Shown: in pieces, positions 39,995 through 50,174 of the stretch
Layout: the number at the start of each line of letters is the position of its first letter
How positions within the stretch are numbered: position 1 is the stretch's first letter
From: Holdemania massiliensis AP2
GTDB lineage: Bacteria; Bacillota_I; Bacilli_A; Erysipelotrichales; Erysipelotrichaceae
NCBI RefSeq assembly: GCF_000327285.1
Contig: NZ_HE998567.1
Span: forward strand, 925,186-981,374
Reading direction: 5' to 3'
DNA length: 56,189 nucleotides
Translations under genes and position numbers: made by a program
The notes under the pieces: generated by a model
Seen by the model: the letters and a program-made list of their open reading frames with translations, nothing else
Database searches by the model: none
What the model was told of the DNA's origin: nothing

Positions 39995-40734
39995 AAGACC
40001 TCCTGACTGGAAAGCACCGGGCCTTCCTTACAGATGCGTTTCGGGCCGGAAATTGTTTCACAGCTGCAGCCCATGCAGGCGCCGAAGCCGCAGCCCATCC
40101 GCTCTTCAAAGGACAGCTGCCCCTGCGCGTTAGAGGTTTTCCATACCGCTTTAAGCATCGGCATCGGTCCGCAGGCAAAATACGGCAAATCAGTCAAGCC
40201 TTCCTGAACCATAACGTCGCTGACAAAGCCTTTCACGCCCTGACTTCCATCGTTGGTACTGAGCTTGACATCGCAGCCCAGATCGGTAAATTTCTTGATG
40301 TAGAAAATATCTTTTTCCGAGGTAAAGCCCAGGATCACCACCGGCTGCTTGCCTTGCTTCAAACAGGTTTTTGCCAGTCCGTAAAGCGGCGGCACGCCGA
40401 CGCCCCCGCCGACTAACAGCACGCGTTTTTCCTCAAACGCTTCCGGTGTAAAGCCGTTGCCCAGACCCACTAAGCATTCCAGCATGGTTCCCGGCGGCTT
40501 TTGCGACATCTGTTTTGTTCCGAAACCGACGACCTTGTAAATCAGCGTCAGACCGTTTTCATTCCAATCGCAGATACTGATCGGACGCTTGAGATAGGCA
40601 TTGTCAATCGTGACGTTGAGAAACTGACCGGGATGGGTGATCCAGGAAGAATCTCCCTCCAGCTCCATTTCAAACACCTGATCCGCCAGCTGCCAGTTGG
40701 AGATGATTCGGTATTGTTGTATACGCTCTTTCAT
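39979..40734 (-). CDS. pyrK: Dihydroorotate dehydrogenase electron transfer subunit
   Basis: Ferredoxin-reductase-like FAD and 2Fe-2S subunit that links PyrD to NAD+. The 251-residue protein has the FAD motif RPISICDW, the NAD-binding GGGVGVPPLYGLAK and the iron-sulfur cysteines CGFGACMGCSC with a further Cys in RICKEGPV. Located between carB and pyrD as in B. subtilis. Confidence 0.96.
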   Translation of the reverse strand: MKERIQQYRIISNWQLADQVFEMELEGDSSWITHPGQFLNVTIDNAYLKRPISICDWNENGLTLIYKVVGFGTKQMSQKPPGTMLECLVGLGNGFTPEAFEEKRVLLVGGGVGVPPLYGLAKTCLKQGKQPVVILGFTSEKDIFYIKKFTDLGCDVKLSTNDGSQGVKGFVSDVMVQEGLTDLPYFACGPMPMLKAVWKTSNAQGQLSFEERMGCGFGACMGCSCETISGPKRICKEGPVLSSQEVLWTKD

Positions 40735-40743
40735 AACTCCTCC

Positions 40744-43700
40744 TTAATTCTGATCTATGGTTGAAACACCCATTGTGATTTCTTCCAGAACATCCAGCAG
40801 GACATTGACCGTATCCAGAGAAGTAAAGACGGTCACGTTGTTTTCCACAGCGCACCGGCGGATCTGATAGCCGTCTTTGGAGGTGTTGGTGTCGCTGGAA
40901 GACAAGGTATTGAGGATGTAGGTGACATGACCCTTGCGGATGGAGTCCAGAATTTCTTCTGAACCCTCGGAAATTTTCTTCTTTTCACGGGTTTTGATGC
41001 CGTGCGCCTTCAACAGTTTCGCCGTGCCCGAAGTCGCTTCGATATTGAAGCCCAGATCGTAGAACCGGCGGACTAACGGAATTGCCCGCGCTTTGTCCTG
41101 ATCGGCCAGCGTCACCAGCACCGTGCCGTAATTGACAACCCGCATGTTGGAGGCCTGCAGGGATTTATACAGGGCGCGGTTGAGCGAATCATCATAGCCG
41201 ATCGCCTCGCCGGTCGATTTCATTTCCGGTGACAGGTAAGCGTCCAGACCGTGCAGCTTCGAGAAGCTGAAGGTCGGGCTCTTGACATAGAAGCGTTTTT
41301 TCTCAGCCATGACTTCCGTTGTAAAGCCTTGGTCTTTCAGGCTGCGGCCCAGCATCACTTTGGTTGCGATATTGGCCATTGGTATGCCCGTTGCCTTTGA
41401 TAAGAACGGGACGGAACGAGAGGAACGCGGATTGACTTCAATCACGGACACCTCATCGTTTTCATCGACGATGAACTGGATGTTGAACAAGCCTTCGATG
41501 CCAATCGCCAGTCCCAGTTTGACCGTGTAGTCACGGATTGTCGCCTTGACCTGTTCACTTAAGGAGTATGGCGGATAGACGCTCATCGAGTCCCCGGAAT
41601 GCACCCCGGTCGCTTCAACCAGCTGCATGATGCCCGGAATGAAGACGTCGTTTCCATCGCAGATCGCATCGACTTCGACTTCACAGCCATGGATGTACTT
41701 ATCGACCAGCACAGGCTGATCCTTGTCAATTTTAACCGCCGTCGTCAGGTATTCGACCAGTTCTTCATCCTGATGAACGATCTGCATCGCCCGGCCGCCC
41801 AGCACATAGCTTGGGCGCACAAGCACCGGATAGCCGATCCGATTGGCCACCTGTAGGCCATCCTCAATGTTGGTCACAGCCTGACCTAACGGCTGCGGAA
41901 TTCCGCATTCCGTGACCACTTTTTCAAATAAGTCGCGGTTTTCCGCCTTATCGATCGCCTCCGTGCCGGTGCCGATGATCGGAACATTGAGCTTGCTCAG
42001 ACGATCGGCCAGATTGATCGCCGTCTGACCGCCCAGCGAAACGATGACGCCCTGCGGTTTTTCCAGTTCAATGACATTCATGACATCTTCGATGCACAGC
42101 GGTTCAAAGTACAGCTTATCGCTGATGGAGTAATCGGTCGATACGGTTTCCGGGTTGTTGTTGATGACAATCGCTTCATAGCCGGCCTGCTGGATCGCCC
42201 AGATGGCATGGACGGTCGAATAGTCAAATTCAACACCCTGACCGATGCGGATCGGTCCGGAACCCAACACGATGATCGACGGCTTATCCGTAACCGCGCT
42301 TTCATTTTCGTCTTCATACGTGGAATAGAAATACGGAACATAGGCGCTGAACTCGCCGGCGCAGGTATCAATCATCTTGTAGACCGGCATCAGTCCATGG
42401 TCTTTGCGCCAGGTGAACATTTCCAGTTCGCTCTTGCCCAGGATTTTGCCCAAGTATTGATCTGAGAAGCCCAAGCGCTTGGCGCGGCGGATATTGGCTT
42501 CGCATGGATCGGCTTTTACCCGTTCTTCCACGGCGATGATGTGATGGATTTTATCGAGGAAGAACGCGTCGATCTTGGTCGCGTCGTAGATCAGCATCAT
42601 ATCGACCTTCCGGCGGAACAGCTCGGCAATCGCATACAGCCGCTCATCCGTCGGGGTTTTGATGTTTTCCAGCAGCTGTTGGGTGGTGAAGCTGTCAAAC
42701 TTCTCCAAATAGAGATGATCGACGCCGATTTCTAATGATCGCACCGCTTTCAAAAGACTTTCTTCCATGGTCCGGCCGATGCTCATGACCTCGCCGGTCG
42801 CTTTCATCTGTGTGCTCAGCGTGTGATCGGCCTTGGCAAACTTATCAAATGGGAAGCGTGCGATCTTGGTGACGACGTAGTCAATCGTCGGTTCAAAGGA
42901 CGCCGGCGTATTGGCGATCGGAATTTCATCGAGCGTCAGGCCGACCGCAATTTTGCTCGAAACGCGCGCGATCGGGAAGCCGGCCGCTTTGGAAGCCAGC
43001 GCCGAGGAACGGGAAACCCGTGGGTTGACTTCGATGACATAGTAATCGAAAGAAAACGGATCAAGCGCAAACTGGACGTTGCAGCCGCCTTCAATTTTCA
43101 GTTCGCGAATCAAGCTTAGCGCCGCATTGCGCAGCAGCTGATATTCTTTGTTGGACAGCGTCTGACACGGCGCGACGACCATCGAATCGCCGGTATGCAC
43201 GCCGACCGGATCAATATTTTCCATGCTGCAGATCACGATGGCCGTATCGTTGTGATCGCGCATGACTTCAAATTCAATTTCCTTATAGCCTTTGATCGAC
43301 TTCTCGACCAGCACCTCATTGACCGGGGACAGCTTCAGCGCGTTCTTGCCCAGCGCCGTGACTTCCTCATCATCGTAAGCAAACCCACCGCCGGTGCCGC
43401 CGAGGGTGAACGCCGGTCTTAAGACGACCGGATAGCCGATTTTATTGGCAAATTCAACGACTTCTTCAATCGTGCGGGCTACGTAGGATTCCAGGCAGGG
43501 CTGCCCGATCCTCAGACACAGATCTTTAAACCGCTGCCGGTCTTCCGCCTGATCGATCGATTCAAAATCCGTACCGAGAATTTCGCACCGGCATTCTTCC
43601 AGCACACCTTTTTTCGCCAGCTGCATCGCCATGTTCAGGCCCGTTTGACCACCCAGGGTTGGCAGGATTGCGTCAGGGCGTTCCTTGCGGATGATGCGGG

Positions 43701-43923
43701 ATACATATTCCAGCGTCAGCGGTTCCATGTAAACTTTATCCGCAATGTGGGTATCGGTCATGATTGTCGCCGGATTGGAATTGATCAGAATGACCTCATA
43801 GCCTTCCTCACGCAGCGCCAGACAGGCCTGGGTACCGGCGTAATCGAATTCGGCGGCCTGGCCGATGACAATCGGTCCGGAACCGATCACCAAGATCTTA
43901 TGGATATCTTCTCTTTTCGGCAT
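40744..43923 (-). CDS. carB: Carbamoyl-phosphate synthase, large subunit
   Basis: Synthesises carbamoyl phosphate from ammonia (supplied by CarA), bicarbonate and two ATP. The 1059-residue protein shows the duplicated ATP-grasp layout: first half with [29 protein letters not shown] and [16 protein letters not shown], second half with [31 protein letters not shown] and [16 protein letters not shown]. The C-terminal MGS-like allosteric domain (about 920-1059) binds regulators such as UMP or PRPP in relatives. It starts one base after carA. Confidence 0.98.
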   Translation of the reverse strand: MPKREDIHKILVIGSGPIVIGQAAEFDYAGTQACLALREEGYEVILINSNPATIMTDTHIADKVYMEPLTLEYVSRIIRKERPDAILPTLGGQTGLNMAMQLAKKGVLEECRCEILGTDFESIDQAEDRQRFKDLCLRIGQPCLESYVARTIEEVVEFANKIGYPVVLRPAFTLGGTGGGFAYDDEEVTALGKNALKLSPVNEVLVEKSIKGYKEIEFEVMRDHNDTAIVICSMENIDPVGVHTGDSMVVAPCQTLSNKEYQLLRNAALSLIRELKIEGGCNVQFALDPFSFDYYVIEVNPRVSRSSALASKAAGFPIARVSSKIAVGLTLDEIPIANTPASFEPTIDYVVTKIARFPFDKFAKADHTLSTQMKATGEVMSIGRTMEESLLKAVRSLEIGVDHLYLEKFDSFTTQQLLENIKTPTDERLYAIAELFRRKVDMMLIYDATKIDAFFLDKIHHIIAVEERVKADPCEANIRRAKRLGFSDQYLGKILGKSELEMFTWRKDHGLMPVYKMIDTCAGEFSAYVPYFYSTYEDENESAVTDKPSIIVLGSGPIRIGQGVEFDYSTVHAIWAIQQAGYEAIVINNNPETVSTDYSISDKLYFEPLCIEDVMNVIELEKPQGVIVSLGGQTAINLADRLSKLNVPIIGTGTEAIDKAENRDLFEKVVTECGIPQPLGQAVTNIEDGLQVANRIGYPVLVRPSYVLGGRAMQIVHQDEELVEYLTTAVKIDKDQPVLVDKYIHGCEVEVDAICDGNDVFIPGIMQLVEATGVHSGDSMSVYPPYSLSEQVKATIRDYTVKLGLAIGIEGLFNIQFIVDENDEVSVIEVNPRSSRSVPFLSKATGIPMANIATKVMLGRSLKDQGFTTEVMAEKKRFYVKSPTFSFSKLHGLDAYLSPEMKSTGEAIGYDDSLNRALYKSLQASNMRVVNYGTVLVTLADQDKARAIPLVRRFYDLGFNIEATSGTAKLLKAHGIKTREKKKISEGSEEILDSIRKGHVTYILNTLSSSDTNTSKDGYQIRRCAVENNVTVFTSLDTVNVLLDVLEEITMGVSTIDQN

Positions 43924-43924
43924 A

Positions 43925-45010
43925 CTAACGGCCCTCCTTCATCGCTTCCATATGGCTGACAAACAATCCGAACAAGTATTTGGAATCCTCCGGCCCGGCT
44001 GAAGATTCCGGATGGTATTGGGTAGAGAAGATCCGATCTTCTTTAATCCGTAAGCCTTCCACGGTCTGATCGAGCAGATTGATATGCGTAATCTCAACCC
44101 GGGAATTCTCCAGTCCTTCGGTGCTGACGGCATAGCTGTGATTCTGCGAGGTAATTTCCACCTTGCCGGTCAACCGATTTTTAACTGGATGGTTGGCCCC
44201 GCGGTGGCCGAATTTCAGCTTGTAGGTTTTTAAGCCGTTGGCTAAAGCAATCAGCTGATGTCCCAGACAGATGCCGAAAATCGGCTTTTTCCCCTGCAGC
44301 CGGCGGATCAGGTCGATGACCTCAGGAACATTTTCCGGATCGCCCGGCCCGTTGGAGAGAAAGATGCCGTCCGGATTGAGCGCCAGGATCGTTTCAAACG
44401 AGGTGTTGTAAGGAACAATCGTCACATTGCAGCCATAGCGGTTCAGTTCACGGATGATGTTGTATTTGATCCCGCAGTCGATGGCGACGACATTAAAGCG
44501 CGGATTGGCACAGCGGGAATACCATTTTTTCTTACAGGAAACCCGCGCGACCAAATCTTTGGGCGCCGAATACGCCGCCAGCTTGGCCATCGCATCTTCA
44601 TGCGTCACGTCAGCATCGCAGATCAGCCCCAGCATGGCTCCCTCATCCCGCAGAATCCGCGTCAGCCTGCGGGTGTCCAGATGCGTAAGCCCCGGCACGT
44701 CATTTTCTTCCAGCAGCTCATTGAGCGTTTTGGTATAACGGAAGTTGCTTGGCTTGTCGTTGTATTCGCGCACGATCAGCCCTTTCGGTCCGATCAGCTT
44801 GGATTCATAATCTTCATCAATGATGCCGTAATTGCCGATCAGCGGATAGGTCATCACGACGATCTGTTCGGTGTAGGAGGGATCGCTGAGGATCTCCTGG
44901 TAACCGACCATCGATGTGTTGAACACCAATTCGGCAATGACCTCCCGATCGCTGCCGAAACCCTTGGCCGCCAGCTCAACACCGTTCTGCAAGACTAATT
45001 TCCGATTCAT
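43925..45010 (-). CDS. carA: Carbamoyl-phosphate synthase, small subunit
   Basis: Glutamine amidotransferase subunit that releases ammonia for CarB. The ATG at 45010 ([10 protein letters not shown]) lies two bases after the pyrC stop with GAGAGGGG upstream; a reading starting further into pyrC is not conserved. The 361-residue protein has the class I amidotransferase triad: [11 protein letters not shown] (nucleophile Cys) and [12 protein letters not shown] (His and Glu). The N-terminal part carries the [11 protein letters not shown] and [18 protein letters not shown] signatures. Confidence 0.97.
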   Translation of the reverse strand: MNRKLVLQNGVELAAKGFGSDREVIAELVFNTSMVGYQEILSDPSYTEQIVVMTYPLIGNYGIIDEDYESKLIGPKGLIVREYNDKPSNFRYTKTLNELLEENDVPGLTHLDTRRLTRILRDEGAMLGLICDADVTHEDAMAKLAAYSAPKDLVARVSCKKKWYSRCANPRFNVVAIDCGIKYNIIRELNRYGCNVTIVPYNTSFETILALNPDGIFLSNGPGDPENVPEVIDLIRRLQGKKPIFGICLGHQLIALANGLKTYKLKFGHRGANHPVKNRLTGKVEITSQNHSYAVSTEGLENSRVEITHINLLDQTVEGLRIKEDRIFSTQYHPESSAGPEDSKYLFGLFVSHMEAMKEGR

Positions 45011-45012
45011 AT

Positions 45013-46299
45013 TTATAGCCCCTCTCTGTATACGATCTGTCCATCCGTCACGTTCATCACACAACGGCCCATTGCCCACCAGCCTTCAAAGGGTGTGCTT
45101 TTGCCTTGGGAAACGAAGGTTTTCGGATTGATTTTTTCTCGCTTGTTTAAATCGAAAACCGCCAGGTTGGCTTTTTCAAAATTCACAATTTCACCGCCCT
45201 CAATCCCGAAGAGATCCGCGCAGTTAAAGCTCATTAACTCAAAGCAGCGCTCTAAGGTCAGCTTGCTGGTCTTGACCAGATAGGTATAGATCAGCTCAAA
45301 AGCGGTTTCCAGTCCGACGATGCCCATCGCGCTGCCCTGCAGGCCTTTGCCTTTCTCTTGGGCGCTGTGGGGCGCGTGGTCGGTTGCGATCATATCGATC
45401 GTCCCGTCCAATAAGCCGGCGATCAGAGCTTCCTGATCCGCCTTGGAGCGCAGCGGCGGATTCATTTTAAACCGTCCGTCGTCCGCGGTGATATCGTCCT
45501 CGCACAAAAGCAGATGATGCGGCGTAACTTCACAGCTGACGGAAACACCGCGCTTTTTCGCCTGACGCACCAGCTCGACGGATTCCTTGCAGGAGATGTG
45601 GCAGATATGATATTGACAGCCGGTTTCTTCGGCTAAGCGCAGATCCCGCTCAATCTGACGGTATTCGCTTGCGCTGCTGATGCCTATTAACCCCAGTTCT
45701 TCTGCTTTGCGGCCTTCATGGATGCACGCGCCTTTCGCGATCAGACTTTCATCTTCACAATGCGCGACGATCAGGCAGTTGTTGCGTTGAGCCGCCAACA
45801 TTGCCTCGCGCATCATCGCCTCGTCCTGCACCCCCTTGCCATCATCCGAAAAAGCGATGACCTCCGCAGCTAACGCATCGAAGTCGACCAGCTCGCCGAC
45901 GCCTTTCTGTCCCTTTGTAATCGCCGCATAGGGAATGACCTGAACTTTAGCGTCATAGTGAATCCGTTCCTGCTGGATTTTCAGGTGTTCCAGACTGTCC
46001 GGCACCGGATTGAGGTTGGGCATCGCCATGATCGTCGTATAGCCGCCCTTGGCCGCGGCCAGCGTACCCGACGCGATGGTTTCTTTATATTCAAAACCTG
46101 GTTCGCGCAGATGAACATGCGGATCGATCAGTCCCGGAGCGATCAATAAGCTGGAAGCGTCGATGATTTCATCCACATCCTCGGCGGTTAAATCAATCTG
46201 ATCCGCCACGGTTACCCGTCCGAAATCATCCACCAGCACATCCATTTTGCGGATTTTGCCGCGGTACAGCACATCGCCGTTCTGCATTAAAAAACTCAT
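45013..46299 (-). CDS. pyrC: Dihydroorotase
   Basis: Cyclises carbamoyl aspartate to dihydroorotate. The 428-residue class I amidohydrolase has the zinc motif PHVHLREPG, a metal-site VAHCEDE, CHISCKESV, DMIATDHAPHS with the catalytic Asp and SMGIVGLETAF. It abuts pyrB with no gap and is followed by carA after two bases. Confidence 0.97.
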   Translation of the reverse strand: MSFLMQNGDVLYRGKIRKMDVLVDDFGRVTVADQIDLTAEDVDEIIDASSLLIAPGLIDPHVHLREPGFEYKETIASGTLAAAKGGYTTIMAMPNLNPVPDSLEHLKIQQERIHYDAKVQVIPYAAITKGQKGVGELVDFDALAAEVIAFSDDGKGVQDEAMMREAMLAAQRNNCLIVAHCEDESLIAKGACIHEGRKAEELGLIGISSASEYRQIERDLRLAEETGCQYHICHISCKESVELVRQAKKRGVSVSCEVTPHHLLLCEDDITADDGRFKMNPPLRSKADQEALIAGLLDGTIDMIATDHAPHSAQEKGKGLQGSAMGIVGLETAFELIYTYLVKTSKLTLERCFELMSFNCADLFGIEGGEIVNFEKANLAVFDLNKREKINPKTFVSQGKSTPFEGWWAMGRCVMNVTDGQIVYREGL

Positions 46300-47178
46300 T
46301 TATCGTCCCTCCATCGCCCATTTCAGCACAGCCATCCGAACGAAAACGCCGTTGTTGATCTGTTTGAAGATACGCGACTTATCGCATTCGACAACCTCAT
46401 CGGCGATTTCCACGCCGCGGTTAAACGGCGCCGGATGCATAATGATCGCGGTTTCCTTCATCCGTTTGACCCGTTGGGCGGTCAAGCCGTATTTTTCATG
46501 ATATTCCTGCTTGCTTAAAGACATCGCCTGTTCGTGCCGTTCATGCTGAACACGCAGAAGCATAAGGATGTCCATTTCCTGTACAGCCTGATCAAAATCG
46601 ATGTAATCGTACTGCGGATCGCGGTATTCTTCCGGACCGCTGATCACACACTGCATCCCTAAACGCTGCATCACCTCAATGTTGGTATGCGCGACGCGGG
46701 AATACTTGACATCGCCGACAATCGCGATTTTTAAGCCCTCAAACCGGCCGAACTCCTGCCGTATGGTCAACAGGTCGAGCAAAGACTGCGTCGGATGATC
46801 TTTTTTGCCATCCCCGGCATTGAGAATCGGAATTTGAACGCGGCCGAGCAGTTGTTTGTAATACTCATCTTCCCGATCCCGGATTACCAGCGCATCCAGC
46901 CCGAAGCTTTCAAACGTCTTAACGGTGTCATAGAACGTTTCCCCCTTCTGCATTGAGGACGCCTGCGCGTTGAAGTTAATCACTTTCATGCCCAGCTTTT
47001 CTTCCGCCGTATTGAAGCTGTACTGCGTCCGGGTAGACGGTTCAAAAAACAGATTGGCAACGAGTTTCCCTTTTTCACTGTCCACAAATTGACCCTGACG
47101 GCAAAGCTCCGCCACATCCAGAATATGCTGGATCTTGGCAGTGGAAAGCGAACTGAGTTGAAGCAGATCGTTCATCAT
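46300..47178 (-). CDS. pyrB: Aspartate carbamoyltransferase, catalytic subunit
   Basis: Makes carbamoyl aspartate, the first committed pyrimidine step. The 292-residue protein has FEPSTRTQYSF (carbamoyl phosphate site), GDGKKDHPTQSLLDLLTI and MHPAPFNRGVEI. No pyrI regulatory subunit is present. First gene of the operon; GGAGG precedes the start, and an attenuator-like leader lies just upstream. Confidence 0.97.
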   Translation of the reverse strand: MMNDLLQLSSLSTAKIQHILDVAELCRQGQFVDSEKGKLVANLFFEPSTRTQYSFNTAEEKLGMKVINFNAQASSMQKGETFYDTVKTFESFGLDALVIRDREDEYYKQLLGRVQIPILNAGDGKKDHPTQSLLDLLTIRQEFGRFEGLKIAIVGDVKYSRVAHTNIEVMQRLGMQCVISGPEEYRDPQYDYIDFDQAVQEMDILMLLRVQHERHEQAMSLSKQEYHEKYGLTAQRVKRMKETAIIMHPAPFNRGVEIADEVVECDKSRIFKQINNGVFVRMAVLKWAMEGR

Positions 47179-47194
47179 GGTTCCTCCATTTCCA

Positions 47195-47292
47195 TAAAAA
47201 AAGCCTTCAAAAAAACAGGCTTTTGAAGGTTACACGAAAAGAGCACAGAAATCTTAAGTTTTGTGTATGCCTTCTTAGTGTCGCTGCACTAA
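47195..47292 (-). promoter_or_regulatory. Attenuator-like leader of the pyr operon
   Basis: Minus-strand leader with three elements: hairpin TTAGTG/CACTAA (47287-47292, 47275-47280), an antiterminator GAAGGC-TACAC/GTGTA-CCTTC (47263-47274 with 47225-47235), and a terminator CCTTCAAAA/TTTTGAAGG (47221-47229 and 47204-47212) with a T-run. Antiterminator and terminator share the CCTTC arm and cannot coexist. The standard PyrR-binding loop is not recognisable, so the sensor is unknown. Confidence 0.7.
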
Positions 47293-47307
47293 ATTAAAGC
47301 CATGAAT

Positions 47308-47336
47308 ATTATACCGCAGTTTTCAGATCAGCACAA
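47308..47336 (-). promoter_or_regulatory. Promoter of the pyr operon
   Basis: Minus-strand TTGTGC, a 17-base spacer and TATAAT (47308-47313), giving a leader of about 120 bases. Confidence 0.7.
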
Positions 47337-47566
47337 GCTCCTCAGTTCAATCCAAACGCAAAACTGTTCAAGCGCAAAGGGGATGATCAGAATCCGATTC
47401 CGTTCAGGCATAAACTTGGATGCCGACTGACTTCGATTTAACAAAAGACAGCCCCTTTTGCGAGCCGCCTGAGGGGAAGGACTGTTTATTGAGTCTTCTT
47501 TTTATTCTGTTCACAAAAACAAATTGAATTCCTTTGCTTTCAGCACAAGCAAACAAAAAGAAATAT
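47337..47566. other. Intergenic region with potential RNA structure
   Basis: No gene seen. CGCAAAGGGG near 47373 can pair with CCCCTTTTGCG near 47453, enclosing GGCAT/ATGCC and GAAT/ATTC pairs. An AGGGG at about 47473 competes for the CCCCT arm. No flanking promoter is convincing. Confidence 0.35.
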
Positions 47567-47776
47567 TCAGGGAATGCCAATGACCCCGGCGCAGATCCTA
47601 CAAGCTATAAGTCCTTCAATATCTGGTTTCTTTATTCTTATTTTAGAGCTGCGGACTTTGGGTGATTCCGCTTTTCTCATGCATTCTGCTTCCTGTTTAT
47701 TCTGCAAAACTGAAACAAAATATTTTTTCTTATTCACTGCGGTCAGCGACTTAGGCATGACTTGTTCCCGCTTCAT
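47567..47776 (-). CDS. Doubtful small ORF
   Basis: A 69-residue reading frame starting eight bases after the stop of the XRE membrane regulator, with only a weak GGGATAG upstream. It is basic with three Cys (ECMRK, ACRICAGV). No family recognised; its lack of domain or signal suggests it may not be translated. Confidence 0.2.
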   Translation of the reverse strand: MKREQVMPKSLTAVNKKKYFVSVLQNKQEAECMRKAESPKVRSSKIRIKKPDIEGLIACRICAGVIGIP

Positions 47777-47783
47777 TCTATCC

Positions 47784-48743
47784 CTACCCGATCAAACCCA
47801 TCAGAACCAGCAGGATCCCATCCGCCGCGGCAAGCATCAGCGTATTTCCGCCGAATCGGTAAGATTTTCCCTGCTCGATATCCCGATGCAGTTTATCCTG
47901 TTCGATCATCAGCCAGATGATATTGATCAGCAAATAGGGTAAAAGAATGATCACCTGAAAAGCCGCCTGCGGAGAATTGTGTTTTACTGAGCCTGAAACA
48001 CCGCCGATGATCAAGATTGCAGCCGCCAGAATAACGGCCGTCAGAAAAAAGACGGTGATGCCTATGCCGCCGCGTACTTTCTGCGGATACTGGGGATCCC
48101 GGTAAAGCCGGTTTCGGTATTTCAAATTCACGGTAATGATTGCCAGACCCAAGCAAAACAGATAAGCGATAAACAAAAGCAGCGACAGATCGGATGAAAT
48201 CCAGCTTTCCAACACGCCGGTCAAGATCGAGAATCCCAGCGTATCCAGCAAGATCATCATCGCCAGAGCCGCCGTCATCTCACCCAGAACTTCCTGGTCA
48301 TAAGGGGCATGCGGATCATAACCGGACAACAGCGAATAGTCATGGCTGCGCAGACAAAAAGACAGTGCAAAATAGATGGATGTCGCGATTAAGACAAACA
48401 CGAAGCGAAAACCATAGCGGCCGAAAGCCGCCGTCCAACTGGACGTTTTTTGGACAAGGCTGAGAAAATAGATTAGATTCACGGCCAGAACCGCAGCGTA
48501 CAGCACCGTCAGCCTGCGCGTATCCATCGGCTTCGCCGGATGCTGGACATCGTCCAGCAGTTCATTCATGTCGACTCCAAAAAGCTTTCCGATTTGTTTT
48601 AAGGCCGAAACATCCGGCTCATTCTTATCCCGTTCCCAATTCGATACGGCCTGCCGGCTGACCGACATTCGATCCGCAAATTCCTGCTGGGTCAGCTTTT
48701 TCTCACGGCGCAGCTGCGCGATTTTTTCTCCGAGTGTTTTCAT
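47784..48743 (-). CDS. XRE family regulator with membrane domain
   Basis: A 319-residue protein with an N-terminal helix-turn-helix (about 6-60, LTQQEFADRMSVSRQAVSNWERDKNEPDV) followed by a short linker and about six to seven membrane segments (from 75 to 317). The HTH is a typical Cro/CI type. Membrane-bound XRE proteins of this design are common in gut Firmicutes and are thought to sense membrane or wall state; the signal is not known. It precedes nothing convincing on its strand. Confidence 0.85.
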   Translation of the reverse strand: MKTLGEKIAQLRREKKLTQQEFADRMSVSRQAVSNWERDKNEPDVSALKQIGKLFGVDMNELLDDVQHPAKPMDTRRLTVLYAAVLAVNLIYFLSLVQKTSSWTAAFGRYGFRFVFVLIATSIYFALSFCLRSHDYSLLSGYDPHAPYDQEVLGEMTAALAMMILLDTLGFSILTGVLESWISSDLSLLLFIAYLFCLGLAIITVNLKYRNRLYRDPQYPQKVRGGIGITVFFLTAVILAAAILIIGGVSGSVKHNSPQAAFQVIILLPYLLINIIWLMIEQDKLHRDIEQGKSYRFGGNTLMLAAADGILLVLMGLIG

Positions 48744-48788
48744 TGGGGATCACCTCAACTCCAATTTTAGAAGGAAGCTTCAATTTTG

Positions 48789-49781
48789 TCACGCAACGTT
48801 TTCTTGCATTGCTTCAAAAGCCTTGGCTTTAAGCTTTTTCAGTCCCTCAAGACGAATTTCATCCAATTGCTGAGCACTCAGTGTTCCAGCCTGATACAGC
48901 CGCAAATATTCCTTGGAAACGTCGCTGTCAAAGATCAGCACGTCATCCGAATTGATTGTCACTTCAATCCCCGCCGCTTTGAAGGCGGCGATCGGATGCC
49001 GGGCCAGCGAAGGCACCCGGCCTAAAAGATAGTTGCTGGACGGCGTCAAATTCAGACGCACCTGTCTTGCTTTCAGATAGGCCATCACCGCCGGATCTTG
49101 GGCTGCGGCAAGGCCATGCTGAACCTCGTCCAGATCCAGACAGTCAACCGCCTTCTGCACATCCATCGCGCTGCCCCATTCACCGACATGCGCCTTCAGC
49201 ACCCAGCCGCTTTGGCGGGCGCGGCGATAGATCGGAATAAAATTCTCAATCGGCTGGGCGTTTTCATCACCATACAGATCCAATGCATAAAATTCCGGCC
49301 GATCCCAAAACGGCGCCAGTTTTTCCATCAGATAATCAATTCCGCAATGCCGCGACATCCCTACCTGAAACCGCAGTTCTATCTGCGGCGCCACCGCTTG
49401 TCTGACGGCATCCCAGCTGCTGAGCAGATTCTGAATGTCGCCTTGATAAAAATGCTTTAACGCCCAGACATCCTCACCGATTTCCAGCACCTGTACGCCA
49501 TCCTTGACAGCCTGGCGCAGCGTCGCTTCCAACATGATCAGCCGGCCGCTGCGGCCGCCGAAATGGGCATTGATCTGCTTTTGGCTCCATTGATCCATCT
49601 CTGCCATGGAAGCCAGCGGCTGCGTTACCGGATCAATCTGAATTCCGCAGTTCTCCCTGATCCACTTGCGGTCACCGCCGAGCATGAAATGATTGTGCAG
49701 ATCGGCTTTCGGCACCTTCCGCAAGGCCGCTAAATCCTGACGCTGCAGGGCCTCGATAAATAATCCTGAATCCTGATTCAT
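48789..49781 (-). CDS. Adenosine deaminase family protein
   Basis: A 330-residue cytosolic metal-dependent deaminase. The N-terminal PKADLHNHFMLGG holds the HxH zinc site, KAHVGEWG the third His and catalytic Glu, VQHGLAAAQDP a further His, and TINSDDVLI the zinc/catalytic Asp pair. It likely deaminates adenosine or a related nucleoside in purine salvage; some relatives act on adenine or other substrates, and the typical SLNTDDP reads TINSDDV here. Single gene, 45 bases upstream of the XRE gene on the same strand. Confidence 0.85.
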   Translation of the reverse strand: MNQDSGLFIEALQRQDLAALRKVPKADLHNHFMLGGDRKWIRENCGIQIDPVTQPLASMAEMDQWSQKQINAHFGGRSGRLIMLEATLRQAVKDGVQVLEIGEDVWALKHFYQGDIQNLLSSWDAVRQAVAPQIELRFQVGMSRHCGIDYLMEKLAPFWDRPEFYALDLYGDENAQPIENFIPIYRRARQSGWVLKAHVGEWGSAMDVQKAVDCLDLDEVQHGLAAAQDPAVMAYLKARQVRLNLTPSSNYLLGRVPSLARHPIAAFKAAGIEVTINSDDVLIFDSDVSKEYLRLYQAGTLSAQQLDEIRLEGLKKLKAKAFEAMQENVA

Positions 49782-50174
49782 ATTTTTTCCTCAATTTCTT
49801 TGACTTTATTATACGAAAGAAAATTCACTTCGTCAAAATTGCCCGGTATGCTTCCAAAATTTTCCGCTTTGGATTTCTGTGATTTTTTCCTGGAGTGCAG
49901 TCATTTTTTTCAGACCATGATCAGCTTGCTGTTCCACTTTCCTTTCTGTATCCATACTTATAAAGCCCGTAAGCAAAGGCTTTGCGAATTCTGCACGGGC
50001 AAAGGTTAGGTAAGAGTTATCGCCGCAAATAAGCGAAGCTTGTAAAACTCGACCGCGGACGCTTGTAATTTGCCAAACGACTCGATATAATTTTGATATT
50101 CAACGATGCTTTGACTTTCAAATCGATTTTAAAAAGCAGACGTCAGCGCTGCTGCAGCACAGGGGGAATCTGCC
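49782..50174. other. Intergenic region between deaminase and NRPS
   Basis: No gene seen. It holds a nested hairpin (AGCCCGT/ACGGGC around GCAAAG/CTTTGC, 49972-50004), two GCTTGTAA direct repeats (50038-50045 and 50061-50068) and a promoter for the NRPS gene. Confidence 0.55.
50063..50091 (+). promoter_or_regulatory. Promoter of the NRPS gene
   Basis: TTGTAA (50063-50068), a 17-base spacer and TATAAT (50086-50091), about 84 bases before the start codon. The -35 lies in the second of two GCTTGTAA repeats. Confidence 0.65.

Noticed and set aside
44258-44998. 246-codon plus-strand frame opposite carA
   Set aside because: It lies wholly antisense to a conserved carA reading frame, has no ribosome site or recognisable domain, and is rich in His, Arg and Gln typical of reverse-frame translation.
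45011-45079. Extended N terminus of carA inside pyrC
   Set aside because: The extra 23 residues are not CarA-like and the ATG at 45010 has its own ribosome site.
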